The translations under genes and the position numbers were made by a program. Positions 34,277 to 43,068 of a DNA stretch of 64,000 bases are shown piece by piece. Under the pieces are notes generated by a model, which ran no database searches, was not told the DNA's origin, and was given only the letters and a program-made list of their open reading frames with translations. The stretch is from an uncultured Alphaproteobacteria bacterium. GTDB taxonomy: Bacteria > Pseudomonadota > Alphaproteobacteria > Micropepsales > Micropepsaceae. Within the stretch, counting starts at the first letter, position 1, and the number at the start of each line of letters is the position of its first letter. The stretch covers positions 46,014-110,013 of the forward strand of contig CADECX010000002.1 in the NCBI GenBank assembly GCA_902825865.1. Direction: 5' to 3'.

Positions 34277-36991
34277 TTACTTGTCCGGTTGCCCCTCCGG
34301 ACTGAGACTCTTTGACCATGCTTCGGTATAGGACTTCAAGAGTTCGTCAAAATTAAGGGAGGTATCCAGGGTCAAATCGATAGGCGTGCCGCTGGGCAGC
34401 GGGATCGGCTTGTACAGGGCGGTGCCATTGATGATGTCGGTGACGGCGACTTCCGCCACCTGCCGGGTTGGCGGATCGCTTCTGCCCTTGATGTGAAAAA
34501 CCACCTGCAGCCTGCCATTGGCGACGGAGTTGAGCTCGGCCGACATTTGCTCGAAAGCGAGATGCTCCAAGGCTTGATAAGCAAAATCCTGTACCGCGTT
34601 GCTGGTAAGCGCGGCATCGCCCTGGGCCCAAAGCGAGCGGCTCACCGACAGCCGGCCCGGCCCATCGGCCGCAACATGGCCGTTGGTGATGCGAAAGCCG
34701 TCAGGCCCCATCACAAAGGGAATTTTCCCCGAAACCTTTCCTTCCAGCTTCGCCTTGGTGCCCAGGTTTGACGCCGTAACCAGGGAATTGAGTTCGACAC
34801 CCTTGATCTCCGCGGTCCCGGCGATACGGCCGGGATCGGCGAGCGAAATGTTGATCGCGCCCAGGGAGACATGGCCCTGGGCGATATCGGTGTCGGCCTT
34901 GGCAAGCTGGATGGCGGTGGGGCTGAAGCCGAAGCGCACATCCACCGCGCTGAAAGGCAAGGTCCAGTCGATGCGCGAAATGCTCAAAGCCTGACCGGGC
35001 GCGGAGACCGGCGGCAGCAGCGACGTAAAGTTGATCTCGCTTTTCACCGCATGCGCCTTGCCCAAAGGCGTCATGAAATCCAGCGCATTGACGGTGAGCT
35101 TGCCCCGGCTGGTGATGCCGTCTTTGCTCCAGTCGATGTCACCGGTCAGGGCGGCGCTGCCCTCGGCACGGCGGAAAGCAACCAGCAAGGGCGACAGGTC
35201 GCCCGGCTGAAGTTTATCCAGCCCGAACGTCAGCTTCGGCGCGTTGATATGCGCGGTGCCCAGTCCCGTCGCCATGGTGTGGGTGAAGTTGGTTTCACCC
35301 AGCGCGTTTTTCTTGGGGTCGGTGGCGGCAAAACGCCCAGTCCACACGCCATTGGCCAGAGAGGCCGCGCCGGTACCCAAGATTGGCTTGAAGCGCAAGC
35401 TGGGAGCGCGGTCCACAAGCTGTGCGGCGGTGATGGTGGCAGTGCCTTTGAGCGGTGCGCCCTCGCCATCGAATTTCAGGCCGGCAACGACATTCTCGGC
35501 ATGCGCCGTCGCCAACGGAAGATCGGCGGAGGCGTTGCGCGCCTGCCCTGTCAGGGTCCATGCGATGCCCTCGCCTGTCAGCAGCGGCTGGTTGGGCGGG
35601 GCGCAGACATCGCCCTTAATGTTCTTGGCCATATCACTGGCGCCGGGACGGAATGCCGCAAGCGTGCCGCGAACGCAGCCGACCGGCGTGAAAGCATATT
35701 GTCCATTCTGCCAGGACAATTTTCCGCGCCCCGAAAGATCGGCGCCGCGCAGCATGGCGAAATTGAAACGGGCGGACAGTGCGGCATCGCCGCTAAAGCC
35801 GCCGCCGCTCCACACCAGATTGCGCAGGGCCAGCTTGGCATTGGGCAGGCCGGGCCCGGAAAGGCTTGCCTCCAGCGCCGCATTCATGCCGCTCTGCTTC
35901 CCCGAAAGCGAGAGCACAGGCACATTGACCGTGGCACCTCTGGCACCGGCAATTTTCAACGGCTCCGTCAAATCAAAGCGCAAAACACCGCCGCGCCGTT
36001 CGGCGTGACCGGCGAAGATCGCGGTCAGCTGGCCAAGATTTCGGCGAATGGCGGCGGCAAGTGCCGGATCGGTGGCCTGCAAAGGCGCCAAAGCGGCACC
36101 AAGGCCCGCGGCATCAAGGCCGAAGTCCGTGGAAGCGACGATATCGGCCCCCGCCTCAACCTGGCCGTTCGTCGATACAAGCGAAAGATTGCGAAGCTCG
36201 GCATTCAACTTGGGGGCGCGGACCGTTTGACCCACCGCAAGGGAATTTGCGCCCGCCTGCAAATGCGCCGACGACGCATCAACCGACAAGCGGCGGTCCG
36301 CCGCGCTCCACTTCAGAGCGGACGCATGGACGCGCAGCTTAAGCCCGTCCACTTCAAAGATCGGGCTTGCGGCCGCGCCCGAAAATTCAAGCTCCAGGCT
36401 TGCAGCCTTTTGATCAAAAGTCAGGCTGGCTGACTGCATCGCAACTTTAATGTCACGATAGGCAATACGGGCAGGCTTGGCGCGTAACGCCACCAGGACC
36501 GGCAGATTCTTGACCAGCTTGACATCGCCATCCACGTCCAACGCGCCGGCGGGGGTCGCCAGCAGCAAGCGCAGGCCGGTCAGAGAGACAGCCAAATCGT
36601 CGCTGACGAAGCGGGACTTGCCTTGCTGTTGCCCGAGAGAATCGATCCAGGCCTGAAGCGATCCCAGACTGACCTTGCCGTTCGCATCCACCGCCACCCG
36701 CACCACCGGATTGACCAGCCGGACTTCCGTCACATACGGCGTCCAGCGCAGAGGATCGAAATGCAGCTCGATGCGCTCGGCGGAAAGTTCGGGCGCATTT
36801 CGCGGCCCGAGCGAAAACCGGGCCGAAACACCCGACAGGCCCAGCGCGCCGATCTCAACCGAAGAGGTGACGCCATGGCTTTGAAAATAGGAGCGGGCGA
36901 ACTGGACGGCGATGGTGGTACGGGCCAGCCATAGCAGCAAAAGCGCCGCCACCAGCACGACTGGAATCGCCAAAAGCCATTTTCGTTTCAA
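34277..36991 (-). CDS. ydbH: AsmA-like intermembrane phospholipid transport protein YdbH
   Basis: 904 residues. An N-terminal membrane anchor (about 3-25) is followed by a long beta-rich region. A C-terminal dicarboxylate-type AsmA/YdbH domain (about 690-890) contains DPGRIAGTAEIKGVELNSLV and GRLSVSRSL. YdbH belongs with TamB and YhdP in the AsmA-like group that forms a hydrophobic groove between inner and outer membranes. The start is TTG, with GGAG seven bases upstream. It leads the operon ydbH-ynbE-ydbL. Confidence 0.9.
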   Translation of the reverse strand: MKRKWLLAIPVVLVAALLLLWLARTTIAVQFARSYFQSHGVTSSVEIGALGLSGVSARFSLGPRNAPELSAERIELHFDPLRWTPYVTEVRLVNPVVRVAVDANGKVSLGSLQAWIDSLGQQQGKSRFVSDDLAVSLTGLRLLLATPAGALDVDGDVKLVKNLPVLVALRAKPARIAYRDIKVAMQSASLTFDQKAASLELEFSGAAASPIFEVDGLKLRVHASALKWSAADRRLSVDASSAHLQAGANSLAVGQTVRAPKLNAELRNLSLVSTNGQVEAGADIVASTDFGLDAAGLGAALAPLQATDPALAAAIRRNLGQLTAIFAGHAERRGGVLRFDLTEPLKIAGARGATVNVPVLSLSGKQSGMNAALEASLSGPGLPNAKLALRNLVWSGGGFSGDAALSARFNFAMLRGADLSGRGKLSWQNGQYAFTPVGCVRGTLAAFRPGASDMAKNIKGDVCAPPNQPLLTGEGIAWTLTGQARNASADLPLATAHAENVVAGLKFDGEGAPLKGTATITAAQLVDRAPSLRFKPILGTGAASLANGVWTGRFAATDPKKNALGETNFTHTMATGLGTAHINAPKLTFGLDKLQPGDLSPLLVAFRRAEGSAALTGDIDWSKDGITSRGKLTVNALDFMTPLGKAHAVKSEINFTSLLPPVSAPGQALSISRIDWTLPFSAVDVRFGFSPTAIQLAKADTDIAQGHVSLGAINISLADPGRIAGTAEIKGVELNSLVTASNLGTKAKLEGKVSGKIPFVMGPDGFRITNGHVAADGPGRLSVSRSLWAQGDAALTSNAVQDFAYQALEHLAFEQMSAELNSVANGRLQVVFHIKGRSDPPTRQVAEVAVTDIINGTALYKPIPLPSGTPIDLTLDTSLNFDELLKSYTEAWSKSLSPEGQPDK

Positions 36992-37100
36992 TCAAATGCT
37001 CCAATGCCGGTCCAATGGTAGCGCGGCGGGAGAGATTATGCGACCAAATCAGGCAGGGTTTGGGCGGCTTTTGGAATTGCCAGGGCGATGAGTCTGGCAA

Positions 37101-38123
37101 TCATGGAATTGCAGCGTCCGGCCGCAAAAGCTTTTCCTGGCGCAGCTCCTGCCACAGGGCGGCGGGAATTTCATGGCGGTACAGCGATATGGTCTGATTT
37201 ACCCGCTCCGGCGAATCCAAGCCGGGAATAACGCTGGCGACCAAGGGGTGCGCCAAAGGAAATTGCAGCGCCGCCGCGGCCAGCGGCACGCCGTGACGGT
37301 CGCAGACCGCTTCAATCTTGCGCACCTTTTCGATCACATCGGCGGGCGCGGGCTCGTAATTGTAGTAAAGCGGCGCGGCGGACTTGGTGCCCACCGCCAA
37401 AATCCCGGAATTATAGGGACCGCCTATCACGATGGCGGTTCCTGCCGCCGTGCAGCGCGGAAACAGGTCATCCAGCGGCGTCTGTTCCAACAAAGTATAA
37501 CGCCCCGCCAGCAGGATCACATCCAGCCGGGCATGCTTTATCACCTCCAGGCAGGCGGCGACTTCATTCACACCCATGCCGAAACCGGAGATCACCTTTG
37601 ACGCGCGCAATTCCTCCAGCGCCCGGAGACCGCCGCCTTTGGTCAATTCGTCCATGCGCGCTTCATTCTCTTCGCCGTGCGTCAACCGCCCGATGTCATG
37701 GATATAAAGAAGATCGATGCGCGACAGGCCAAGCCGCTGCAGGCTTTCCTCAAACGACCGCATCACCGCGTCATAGGAATAGTCATAGACCGGCTCGAAG
37801 GGCATGGGGGTGGCATAGCCGTGCCGCACCTGATTTTCGTCCACCGGTCCGGGTACCGGCTGCAACAGCCGTCCGACTTTGGTGGAAAGCACGATGTCCT
37901 TGCGCCTGCGCAGCGCATCCCCCAACCGGCGCTCCGAAAGACCGAAGCCATAGAAAGGCGCGGTGTCGTAGTAACCGAAACCGCTCTTTGCCGCCGTCGC
38001 CAGGGTCTGGTGCGCTATCGCATCCGGCAAGGGCCGGAACAGATTGCCCAGAGGCGCAGTGCCGAATCCCAATTCGGTGACGCAAAGGCCTGTGTTGCCG
38101 ATCGGACGAAGCGGAAAAGTCAC
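37101..38123 (-). CDS. Aldo/keto reductase, probable L-fucose/aldose 1-dehydrogenase
   Basis: About 340 residues beginning with GTG (VTFPLRPIGNTGL) in a GTGA overlap with the fucP stop. The AKR active-site pattern is visible: FGYYDTAPFYGFGLSERRLGDAL (Asp and Tyr) and VLSTKVGR (Lys). The sequence resembles D-threo-aldose 1-dehydrogenases, which oxidise L-fucose to L-fucono-lactone. The context (FucP permease, mutarotase, dehydratase) supports that role. A longer frame upstream runs inside fucP and is rejected. Confidence 0.85.
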   Translation of the reverse strand: MTFPLRPIGNTGLCVTELGFGTAPLGNLFRPLPDAIAHQTLATAAKSGFGYYDTAPFYGFGLSERRLGDALRRRKDIVLSTKVGRLLQPVPGPVDENQVRHGYATPMPFEPVYDYSYDAVMRSFEESLQRLGLSRIDLLYIHDIGRLTHGEENEARMDELTKGGGLRALEELRASKVISGFGMGVNEVAACLEVIKHARLDVILLAGRYTLLEQTPLDDLFPRCTAAGTAIVIGGPYNSGILAVGTKSAAPLYYNYEPAPADVIEKVRKIEAVCDRHGVPLAAAALQFPLAHPLVASVIPGLDSPERVNQTISLYRHEIPAALWQELRQEKLLRPDAAIP

Positions 38124-39385
38124 GTCGCGACATGTCCCATCTTGGGCACCCGCAGTCCGAAGCTCATCACCACCAGATAACACACGGCCGGAACGAACAG
38201 ACTCCAATGCAGCCCACCCAAATGATCGGACATAAAGGCCATCAAAGTGGGCACCACGGCGGCGCCGGAGATCGCCATCACGATAAAGGAGGAAGCGAAT
38301 TCGGTCTCATGTCCCAATTTCTCGAGTCCCAGCGCGAAGATGGTGGGGAACATGATGGACATGAAGAAGCTGGTCGCCGCCATCGCCCAGATGCTGGGAA
38401 AGCCGCCCAAAGTCGCGGCCAGGCAGCACAATACGACATTGCAGCCGCCATAGAGCACCAGCTGGCGCGCCGGATCGATGTAGCGCTGCAACCAGGCGCC
38501 GACAAAGCGCCCGACGCAGAAAGCGATCATGGTGGCCTCCAGATAGACTTGGGCAGCGATGCGCTCGGGCACAGCTGCGGCTTCTTGCGCGAAATCCACC
38601 AGCAGGCTCCAGGTCCCGACCTGGGCGCCGACATAAAAGAATTGTGCGATCACCGCATAACGTACCCGCGGCTTCTTCAGCACCGCAAAAGGCGAACAAC
38701 GTCCTTCCGGCGTCACTTCGGCGCGCAAGGGCGGGTATTTGGTCAGTGCTATGGCCGTGGCGATCACCACCATCAGAATTCCCAGCACCAGATAGGGTGG
38801 TCCCACCGAAGCGGCCTCCTCGGCGCGCCAGGCATCGACTGCCTGCGGCGTCATGGTGGCGAGCTGGGCGGGGGTATATTCCACGCCGGAAAAAATCACA
38901 GAGCCACCGACCAACGGCCCCAGCACGGTGGCGACGCCGTTGAAGGCTTGCGCGAAATTCAACCGCGGCGAACTGGTCTTGGGGTCGCCCATGATGGCGA
39001 TATAGGGATTGGCGCTGGTTTCCAGAAAACCGGCGCCGATGGCGATGATGTAAAGCGCGATCAGGAAAACGCCATAGACACGCAAGCCGGCCGCCGGGAC
39101 GAACAGAAAGGCGCCGATGGCATACATGGCCAGGCCGATCACCATGCATTTCTTGTAGCCCAGCCGGCGGATGATCATCGCCGCCGGCAAGGGGGCGCAG
39201 AAATAGCCGATATAGAAAGCAAACTGGGTCAGGCTGGCGCGGGTGCGGCTGATATCCAGCGCCTTCTGAAAATGATGCAGCAGCAGGTCGTTGAACTGCG
39301 ATGCCAGGCCCCAGGCGAAAAACAAAGTTGCAGTCAGCGAAAACGCCACCACATAGCGTTTTTCAACAATCGGCAATTTCACCAT
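38120..39385 (-). CDS. fucP: L-fucose:H+ symporter, FucP family MFS
   Basis: 421 residues with twelve hydrophobic segments. FucP signatures are present: FFAWGLASQFNDLLLHHFQ near the N-terminus, then FLETSANPYIAIMG and FNGVATVLGP. FucP family members bring in L-fucose or related sugars with protons at the inner membrane. The gene lies between the UxaA-like dehydratase gene (63 bp upstream) and the aldo/keto reductase gene, forming one minus-strand operon. The ATG follows GGGGCGAGG. Confidence 0.9.
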   Translation of the reverse strand: MVKLPIVEKRYVVAFSLTATLFFAWGLASQFNDLLLHHFQKALDISRTRASLTQFAFYIGYFCAPLPAAMIIRRLGYKKCMVIGLAMYAIGAFLFVPAAGLRVYGVFLIALYIIAIGAGFLETSANPYIAIMGDPKTSSPRLNFAQAFNGVATVLGPLVGGSVIFSGVEYTPAQLATMTPQAVDAWRAEEAASVGPPYLVLGILMVVIATAIALTKYPPLRAEVTPEGRCSPFAVLKKPRVRYAVIAQFFYVGAQVGTWSLLVDFAQEAAAVPERIAAQVYLEATMIAFCVGRFVGAWLQRYIDPARQLVLYGGCNVVLCCLAATLGGFPSIWAMAATSFFMSIMFPTIFALGLEKLGHETEFASSFIVMAISGAAVVPTLMAFMSDHLGGLHWSLFVPAVCYLVVMSFGLRVPKMGHVAT

Positions 39386-39448
39386 GCCTCGCCCCTGTCC
39401 GGATCTGAAGTCCGTTTTCCGCAGTTAAGCGGTTTTCGCAGGCTGACG

Positions 39449-40948
39449 CTACATGGTCGCGCCGATCTGCCAGGGCACGAATTCGGCATCGCCATAGCCC
39501 AGTTTTTCGGACTTGGAACGCATCCCGGAGGCGATCTTGAGAATGTGCTCGAAAATCTCCTTGCCCTTGTCCTGGATCGAAACCCCATCCAGCACATCGC
39601 CGCAATTGATATCCATGTCGTCGATCATGCGTTCATAGACCGGCGTGTTGGTGGCCAGCTTGATCGACGGCGTGGGCTTGCAGCCATAGGCCGAGCCGCG
39701 CCCGGTGGTGAAGCAAAGGATATTGGCGCCGCCCGCGACTTGTCCGGTGGCCGAGACCGGATCGTAGCCGGGCGTATCCATGAACACGAAGCCTTTTGTG
39801 TTGACGGGTTCGGCATACTCCACCACCGCCTTCAGCCGCGTGGTGCCGCCCTTGGCCGCCGCGCCCAGGGATTTTTCCAGAATGGTGGTCAAGCCGCCCG
39901 CCTTGTTTCCCGGCGAGGGATTGTTGTTCATGCTGCCGGCATTGCGGCTGGTGTAGTCCTCCCACCAGCGGATGCGCTCGATCAGCTTTTTGCCGACATC
40001 GGGCGCGGCGCGGCGGGTAAGCAGATGTTCGGCGCCATAGATTTCCGGCGTTTCCGACAGAATGGCGGTGCCGCCATGGGCCACCAGCAAATCCACCGCC
40101 GCGCCAAGCGCCGGATTGGCGGTGATGCCGGAATAGCCGTCGCTGCCGCCGCATTGCAGCGCCAGCATAAGCTCGGACGCGGGCGCGGTTTCGCGTTTCA
40201 CGCCGGCAGCGGCGGGCAACAGATCGCGCACTGCCGCGATGCCGGCCTCAATCGCCTTTTGGGTGCCGCCGGAATCCTGAATGGTCAAGGAGCGGAAAGT
40301 GTCGCTTTCGGCGATATTATAAGCCTGTTTCCAGCGCGCGATCTGGAAGGTCTCGCAGCCCAGTCCCACCATCAGCACCGCGCCCATATTGGGATTGGCG
40401 GCATAGCCCCATTGGGTGCGCTTCAAGACTTCGTAGCCCTCGCCCTTGCTGTCCATGCCACAGCCATGGCCATGCACCAGCGGGATCACGCCGTCGATAT
40501 CCGGATAGTCGTCCAGCAGCCCGCTCTTATCCACTTCCCGCGCGATGATCCGCGCCACGGTAGCCGAGCAATTCACGCTGGTGAGAATGCCCAGATAGTT
40601 TCGGGTGCCGAACTTGCCGTTGGCGCGGCGATAGCCTTGGAAGGTCGCGCCGGAAAGCGGCGCGGGATCGCGGGCATCCACTTCGAACTGATAGTCGCGG
40701 TCCACGGCATGAAAGCCGATATTGTGTTCATGCACCCAATCGCCCGGCGCGATGTCCTGATTGGCGAAACCGATGATCTGGCCGAACTTCAGCGCCGGCT
40801 CATCCTTCTTGATCGGACGCACCGCAGCCTTGTGGCCCGGCGGGATGCGCCGGAGGATTTTCACATCGTCGACAATGTCGCCCGGGATGAGGCCCGCCAC
40901 CGCGACCACCACATTGTCGGTCGGATGCAGGCGCAGGAAAGAGGCCAT
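39449..40948 (-). CDS. UxaA/GarD-family sugar acid dehydratase
   Basis: About 499 residues from the ATG at 40948 (GGGAG five bases upstream). The N-terminal SAF domain (about 1-90) is followed by the altronate/galactarate dehydratase domain: GTRNYLGILTSVNCS, HGHGCGMDSKGE, ALQCGGSDGYSG and TTGRGSAYG, with Cys residues suited to an iron centre. The family dehydrates altronate or galactarate. Next to FucP and a fucose-type mutarotase the substrate may instead be a deoxy-sugar acid such as L-fuconate, which is inference. A paralogue at 53007 is the galactarate enzyme. Confidence 0.87.
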   Translation of the reverse strand: MASFLRLHPTDNVVVAVAGLIPGDIVDDVKILRRIPPGHKAAVRPIKKDEPALKFGQIIGFANQDIAPGDWVHEHNIGFHAVDRDYQFEVDARDPAPLSGATFQGYRRANGKFGTRNYLGILTSVNCSATVARIIAREVDKSGLLDDYPDIDGVIPLVHGHGCGMDSKGEGYEVLKRTQWGYAANPNMGAVLMVGLGCETFQIARWKQAYNIAESDTFRSLTIQDSGGTQKAIEAGIAAVRDLLPAAAGVKRETAPASELMLALQCGGSDGYSGITANPALGAAVDLLVAHGGTAILSETPEIYGAEHLLTRRAAPDVGKKLIERIRWWEDYTSRNAGSMNNNPSPGNKAGGLTTILEKSLGAAAKGGTTRLKAVVEYAEPVNTKGFVFMDTPGYDPVSATGQVAGGANILCFTTGRGSAYGCKPTPSIKLATNTPVYERMIDDMDINCGDVLDGVSIQDKGKEIFEHILKIASGMRSKSEKLGYGDAEFVPWQIGATM

Positions 40949-41010
40949 GAAAACTCCCAAAAAACCTTGGCGCCTCTTATAGTCCAAAGGCCTGCCGGGA
41001 GCGCAACAAA

Positions 41011-41358
41011 ATGAGCCGCCGCCTATGCTTTGCCTTGGACCTGGTCAACGACGCGGCCAAAATCGCGGAATATGAGCAATTCCACCGCCCCGGAGGGGTC
41101 TGGCCGCAGATTGTCGACGACATCCATGCTCAGGGCATCGAAGGCATGGAAATCTGGCGCAGCGGCGACCGCATGGTGATGATCGCCACCGTGGCCGACG
41201 ACTATCCCCGCGCCCGCAACATTCCGCCTCAGTATGACGAATGGGAAGCCCTGATGTGGACTTTCCAGAAAGCCCTGCCCCATGCCGCACCCGGCCAAAA
41301 ATGGGTGCCGATGACGCAGATCTTCGACCTTGCCGAGCAGACGGCCTTGGCTGATTGA
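41011..41358 (+). CDS. L-rhamnose/L-fucose mutarotase family protein
   Basis: 115 residues, the normal size for RhaM-type mutarotases. It has CFALDLVNDAAKIAEYEQFH, GIEGMEIWRSGDRMVMI and the Trp-rich WEALMWTFQ. The family interconverts alpha and beta anomers of L-rhamnose or L-fucose. It is divergent from the UxaA-like gene with 62 bp between, so a shared control region is likely. The fucose-type neighbours suggest L-fucose as the sugar. Confidence 0.87.
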   Translation: MSRRLCFALDLVNDAAKIAEYEQFHRPGGVWPQIVDDIHAQGIEGMEIWRSGDRMVMIATVADDYPRARNIPPQYDEWEALMWTFQKALPHAAPGQKWVPMTQIFDLAEQTALAD

Positions 41359-41523
41359 GCATCAGCGTCGGTATTTGTTCGGCATGGAATAGATCGACTG
41401 GCGCCGGCAAACCTCCGCTTTGCGCCGATAGCGGACGCTTGGGTCCGCGCCTTTCCTGCTGTCCTTCAAGGCGCTTCCACCCTTCCGGTCAAAGGCATAA
41501 AGTGCGCAAAAAGGAGCAATGCC

Positions 41524-41982
41524 ATGCGTCTTGCCATCTTGGCACATCTGCTCGCGGTCCTGTTGCTGGCCCCGCTGCGCGCAAGCGCGGCGCCCGGCGA
41601 CGCCTTGACCATTCCCGCCGCCGTGCAGATTCAGCCGGCGGAGCTGGCGGCGATGTTGAAGGCCGGCGACATCCCTCCGATGCTGCAGGTCGGTTTCAAC
41701 ACCATGTACCAGCAGGCCCATATTCCCAATTCCCTGTATGCCGGACCGGGGAACAGAGATGACGGCTTGCTCAATCTCAAAAAGCATGTAGACGGCCTGG
41801 CCCGCGACAGGCTGATGGTGATCTATTGCGGCTGCTGTCCTTGGGAGAAATGCCCCAATATCGCCGCCGCCTATAAGCAGCTGACGGAGATGGGCTTCAC
41901 CAAGGTGAAGGTGCTGTATCTCGCCAGCAATTTCGGCGAGGACTGGGTGGACAAAGGTTATCCAGTAACGCGAGGCGGCTGA
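41524..41982 (+). CDS. Exported rhodanese-like protein with a CxCCx4C loop
   Basis: 152 residues with a Sec signal ending ASAAP. The rhodanese fold is suggested by [11 protein letters not shown] and the active loop [13 protein letters not shown]. That loop has four Cys (102, 104, 105, 110), more than the single sulfur-carrying Cys of classical rhodaneses, and might bind a metal or form disulfides. AAGGAG precedes the start. The stop shares bases with the start of the TlpA-like gene, so the two proteins probably work together on periplasmic sulfur or thiols. Confidence 0.8.
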   Translation: MRLAILAHLLAVLLLAPLRASAAPGDALTIPAAVQIQPAELAAMLKAGDIPPMLQVGFNTMYQQAHIPNSLYAGPGNRDDGLLNLKKHVDGLARDRLMVIYCGCCPWEKCPNIAAAYKQLTEMGFTKVKVLYLASNFGEDWVDKGYPVTRGG

Positions 41983-42485
41983 TGTCACGTGTCTTGGCGG
42001 CATTGGTGTTGCTGCTGGCACTGGCGGCCAACGCGTCCGCCCAAATGCCTGTCAAATTGAAGGTGGGAGACGCGGCGCCGCAATTCGTCCGTAGCGATTT
42101 ACAGGGCCGTCCCTTTGACCTGAAAACCCTGCGCGGCAAGATCGTGCTGGTGGATTTCTGGGCGAGCTGGTGCCCGCCCTGCATCATCGCAATTCCCCAT
42201 CTCGGCCAGTTGCAGAAAAAATATGGCGCGCGCGGCTTTCAGGTGGTCGGCGTTTCGATGGACGATTCCGCGAATGTCACCAAACAGACGATGCGGGAGA
42301 TCCCATTCCATTATCCCGTGGTGCTGGGCGATGCGAAACTGGGCAATCTTTTCGGCGGCGTGCTGGGCCTGCCGCAGCAATTCCTGATCAGCGCGGACGG
42401 AAAAATCCTGGCGATCCGGAGCGGCGATTTTCCGCCTACGGCGCTGGACAAGGAGATAGCCGCCGCGCTGAACCGCCGCGAATAA
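41982..42485 (+). CDS. TlpA/ResA-family periplasmic thioredoxin
   Basis: 167 residues with a Sec signal ending NASAQ. The thioredoxin active site is FWASWCPPC (Cys64, Cys67), followed by [10 protein letters not shown] and [10 protein letters not shown] with the cis-Pro. TlpA/ResA proteins reduce disulfides in the periplasm, for example in cytochrome c or oxidase assembly. It is coupled to the rhodanese gene (TGATG) and converges on the cytochrome gene with one base between stops. A role in keeping sulfur-handling partners reduced is likely but not proven. Confidence 0.87.
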   Translation: MSRVLAALVLLLALAANASAQMPVKLKVGDAAPQFVRSDLQGRPFDLKTLRGKIVLVDFWASWCPPCIIAIPHLGQLQKKYGARGFQVVGVSMDDSANVTKQTMREIPFHYPVVLGDAKLGNLFGGVLGLPQQFLISADGKILAIRSGDFPPTALDKEIAAALNRRE

Positions 42486-42486
42486 T

Positions 42487-43068
42487 CTAATGGCCGTAAC
42501 CCGGAAGCCTGTGCGTTTTGGGCTTCCAGTCCGGCAGCCGGCCATAGTCCTTGTCGCCCATCGGCATCTTGACCTTGGGCAGGCTTTCCTTGTCGAGGAC
42601 CTGATCCTCCGGGATCACCTTGTTGACGGCAAGCAGATAGGCCGTCAGGGCGTAGACTTCATCGGGGGTGAGAGTCCCTTCCTTCCCCAGTGGCATGCCG
42701 CGATTGATATAGTCCCACACGATGGTCGCATAGGGAGCGGTTATCGGCAGGATCATCCATCCCGATTTTCCTCTCCCCCGTTCCCAGACGGAAACATCCT
42801 GGCCCTTGTTCGATTGCAGCTCGGGCGCGATCGATCCTGCGCCCGCTTTGCCATGGCAGCCGGCGCAGGCTTTCTGCTGAAAGACTATTGCGCCTTCCTT
42901 GGCGCTGCCGCGGCCTTCGGGGAGTTCCTCTCCGTTCGAGCTGATCGAAATGTCCATGGCGCGGATTTCGTCCGGCGTTGGTGTGCGGCCAACGCCATAG
43001 GTGGGCGACTGGGCCAAAGCAGGGCTGCTCAAGAGCAGCGTAATCATCGCAAGTCTAAGCGAGCCCAT
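42487..43068 (-). CDS. Cytochrome c subunit partner of SoxC (SoxD-like, single haem)
   Basis: 193 residues with a Sec signal ending PALAQ. One haem-binding CAGCH (Cys68, Cys71, His72) and a later GMPLGKEG for the axial Met. It follows soxC with a 14-bp overlap, so it is the electron-accepting subunit. Classical SoxD has about 380 residues with a second domain; this one is about half that length, so it is either a reduced SoxD or a SorB-like cytochrome. The C-terminal part matches the SoxD haem region by context only. Confidence 0.83.
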   Translation of the reverse strand: MGSLRLAMITLLLSSPALAQSPTYGVGRTPTPDEIRAMDISISSNGEELPEGRGSAKEGAIVFQQKACAGCHGKAGAGSIAPELQSNKGQDVSVWERGRGKSGWMILPITAPYATIVWDYINRGMPLGKEGTLTPDEVYALTAYLLAVNKVIPEDQVLDKESLPKVKMPMGDKDYGRLPDWKPKTHRLPGYGH

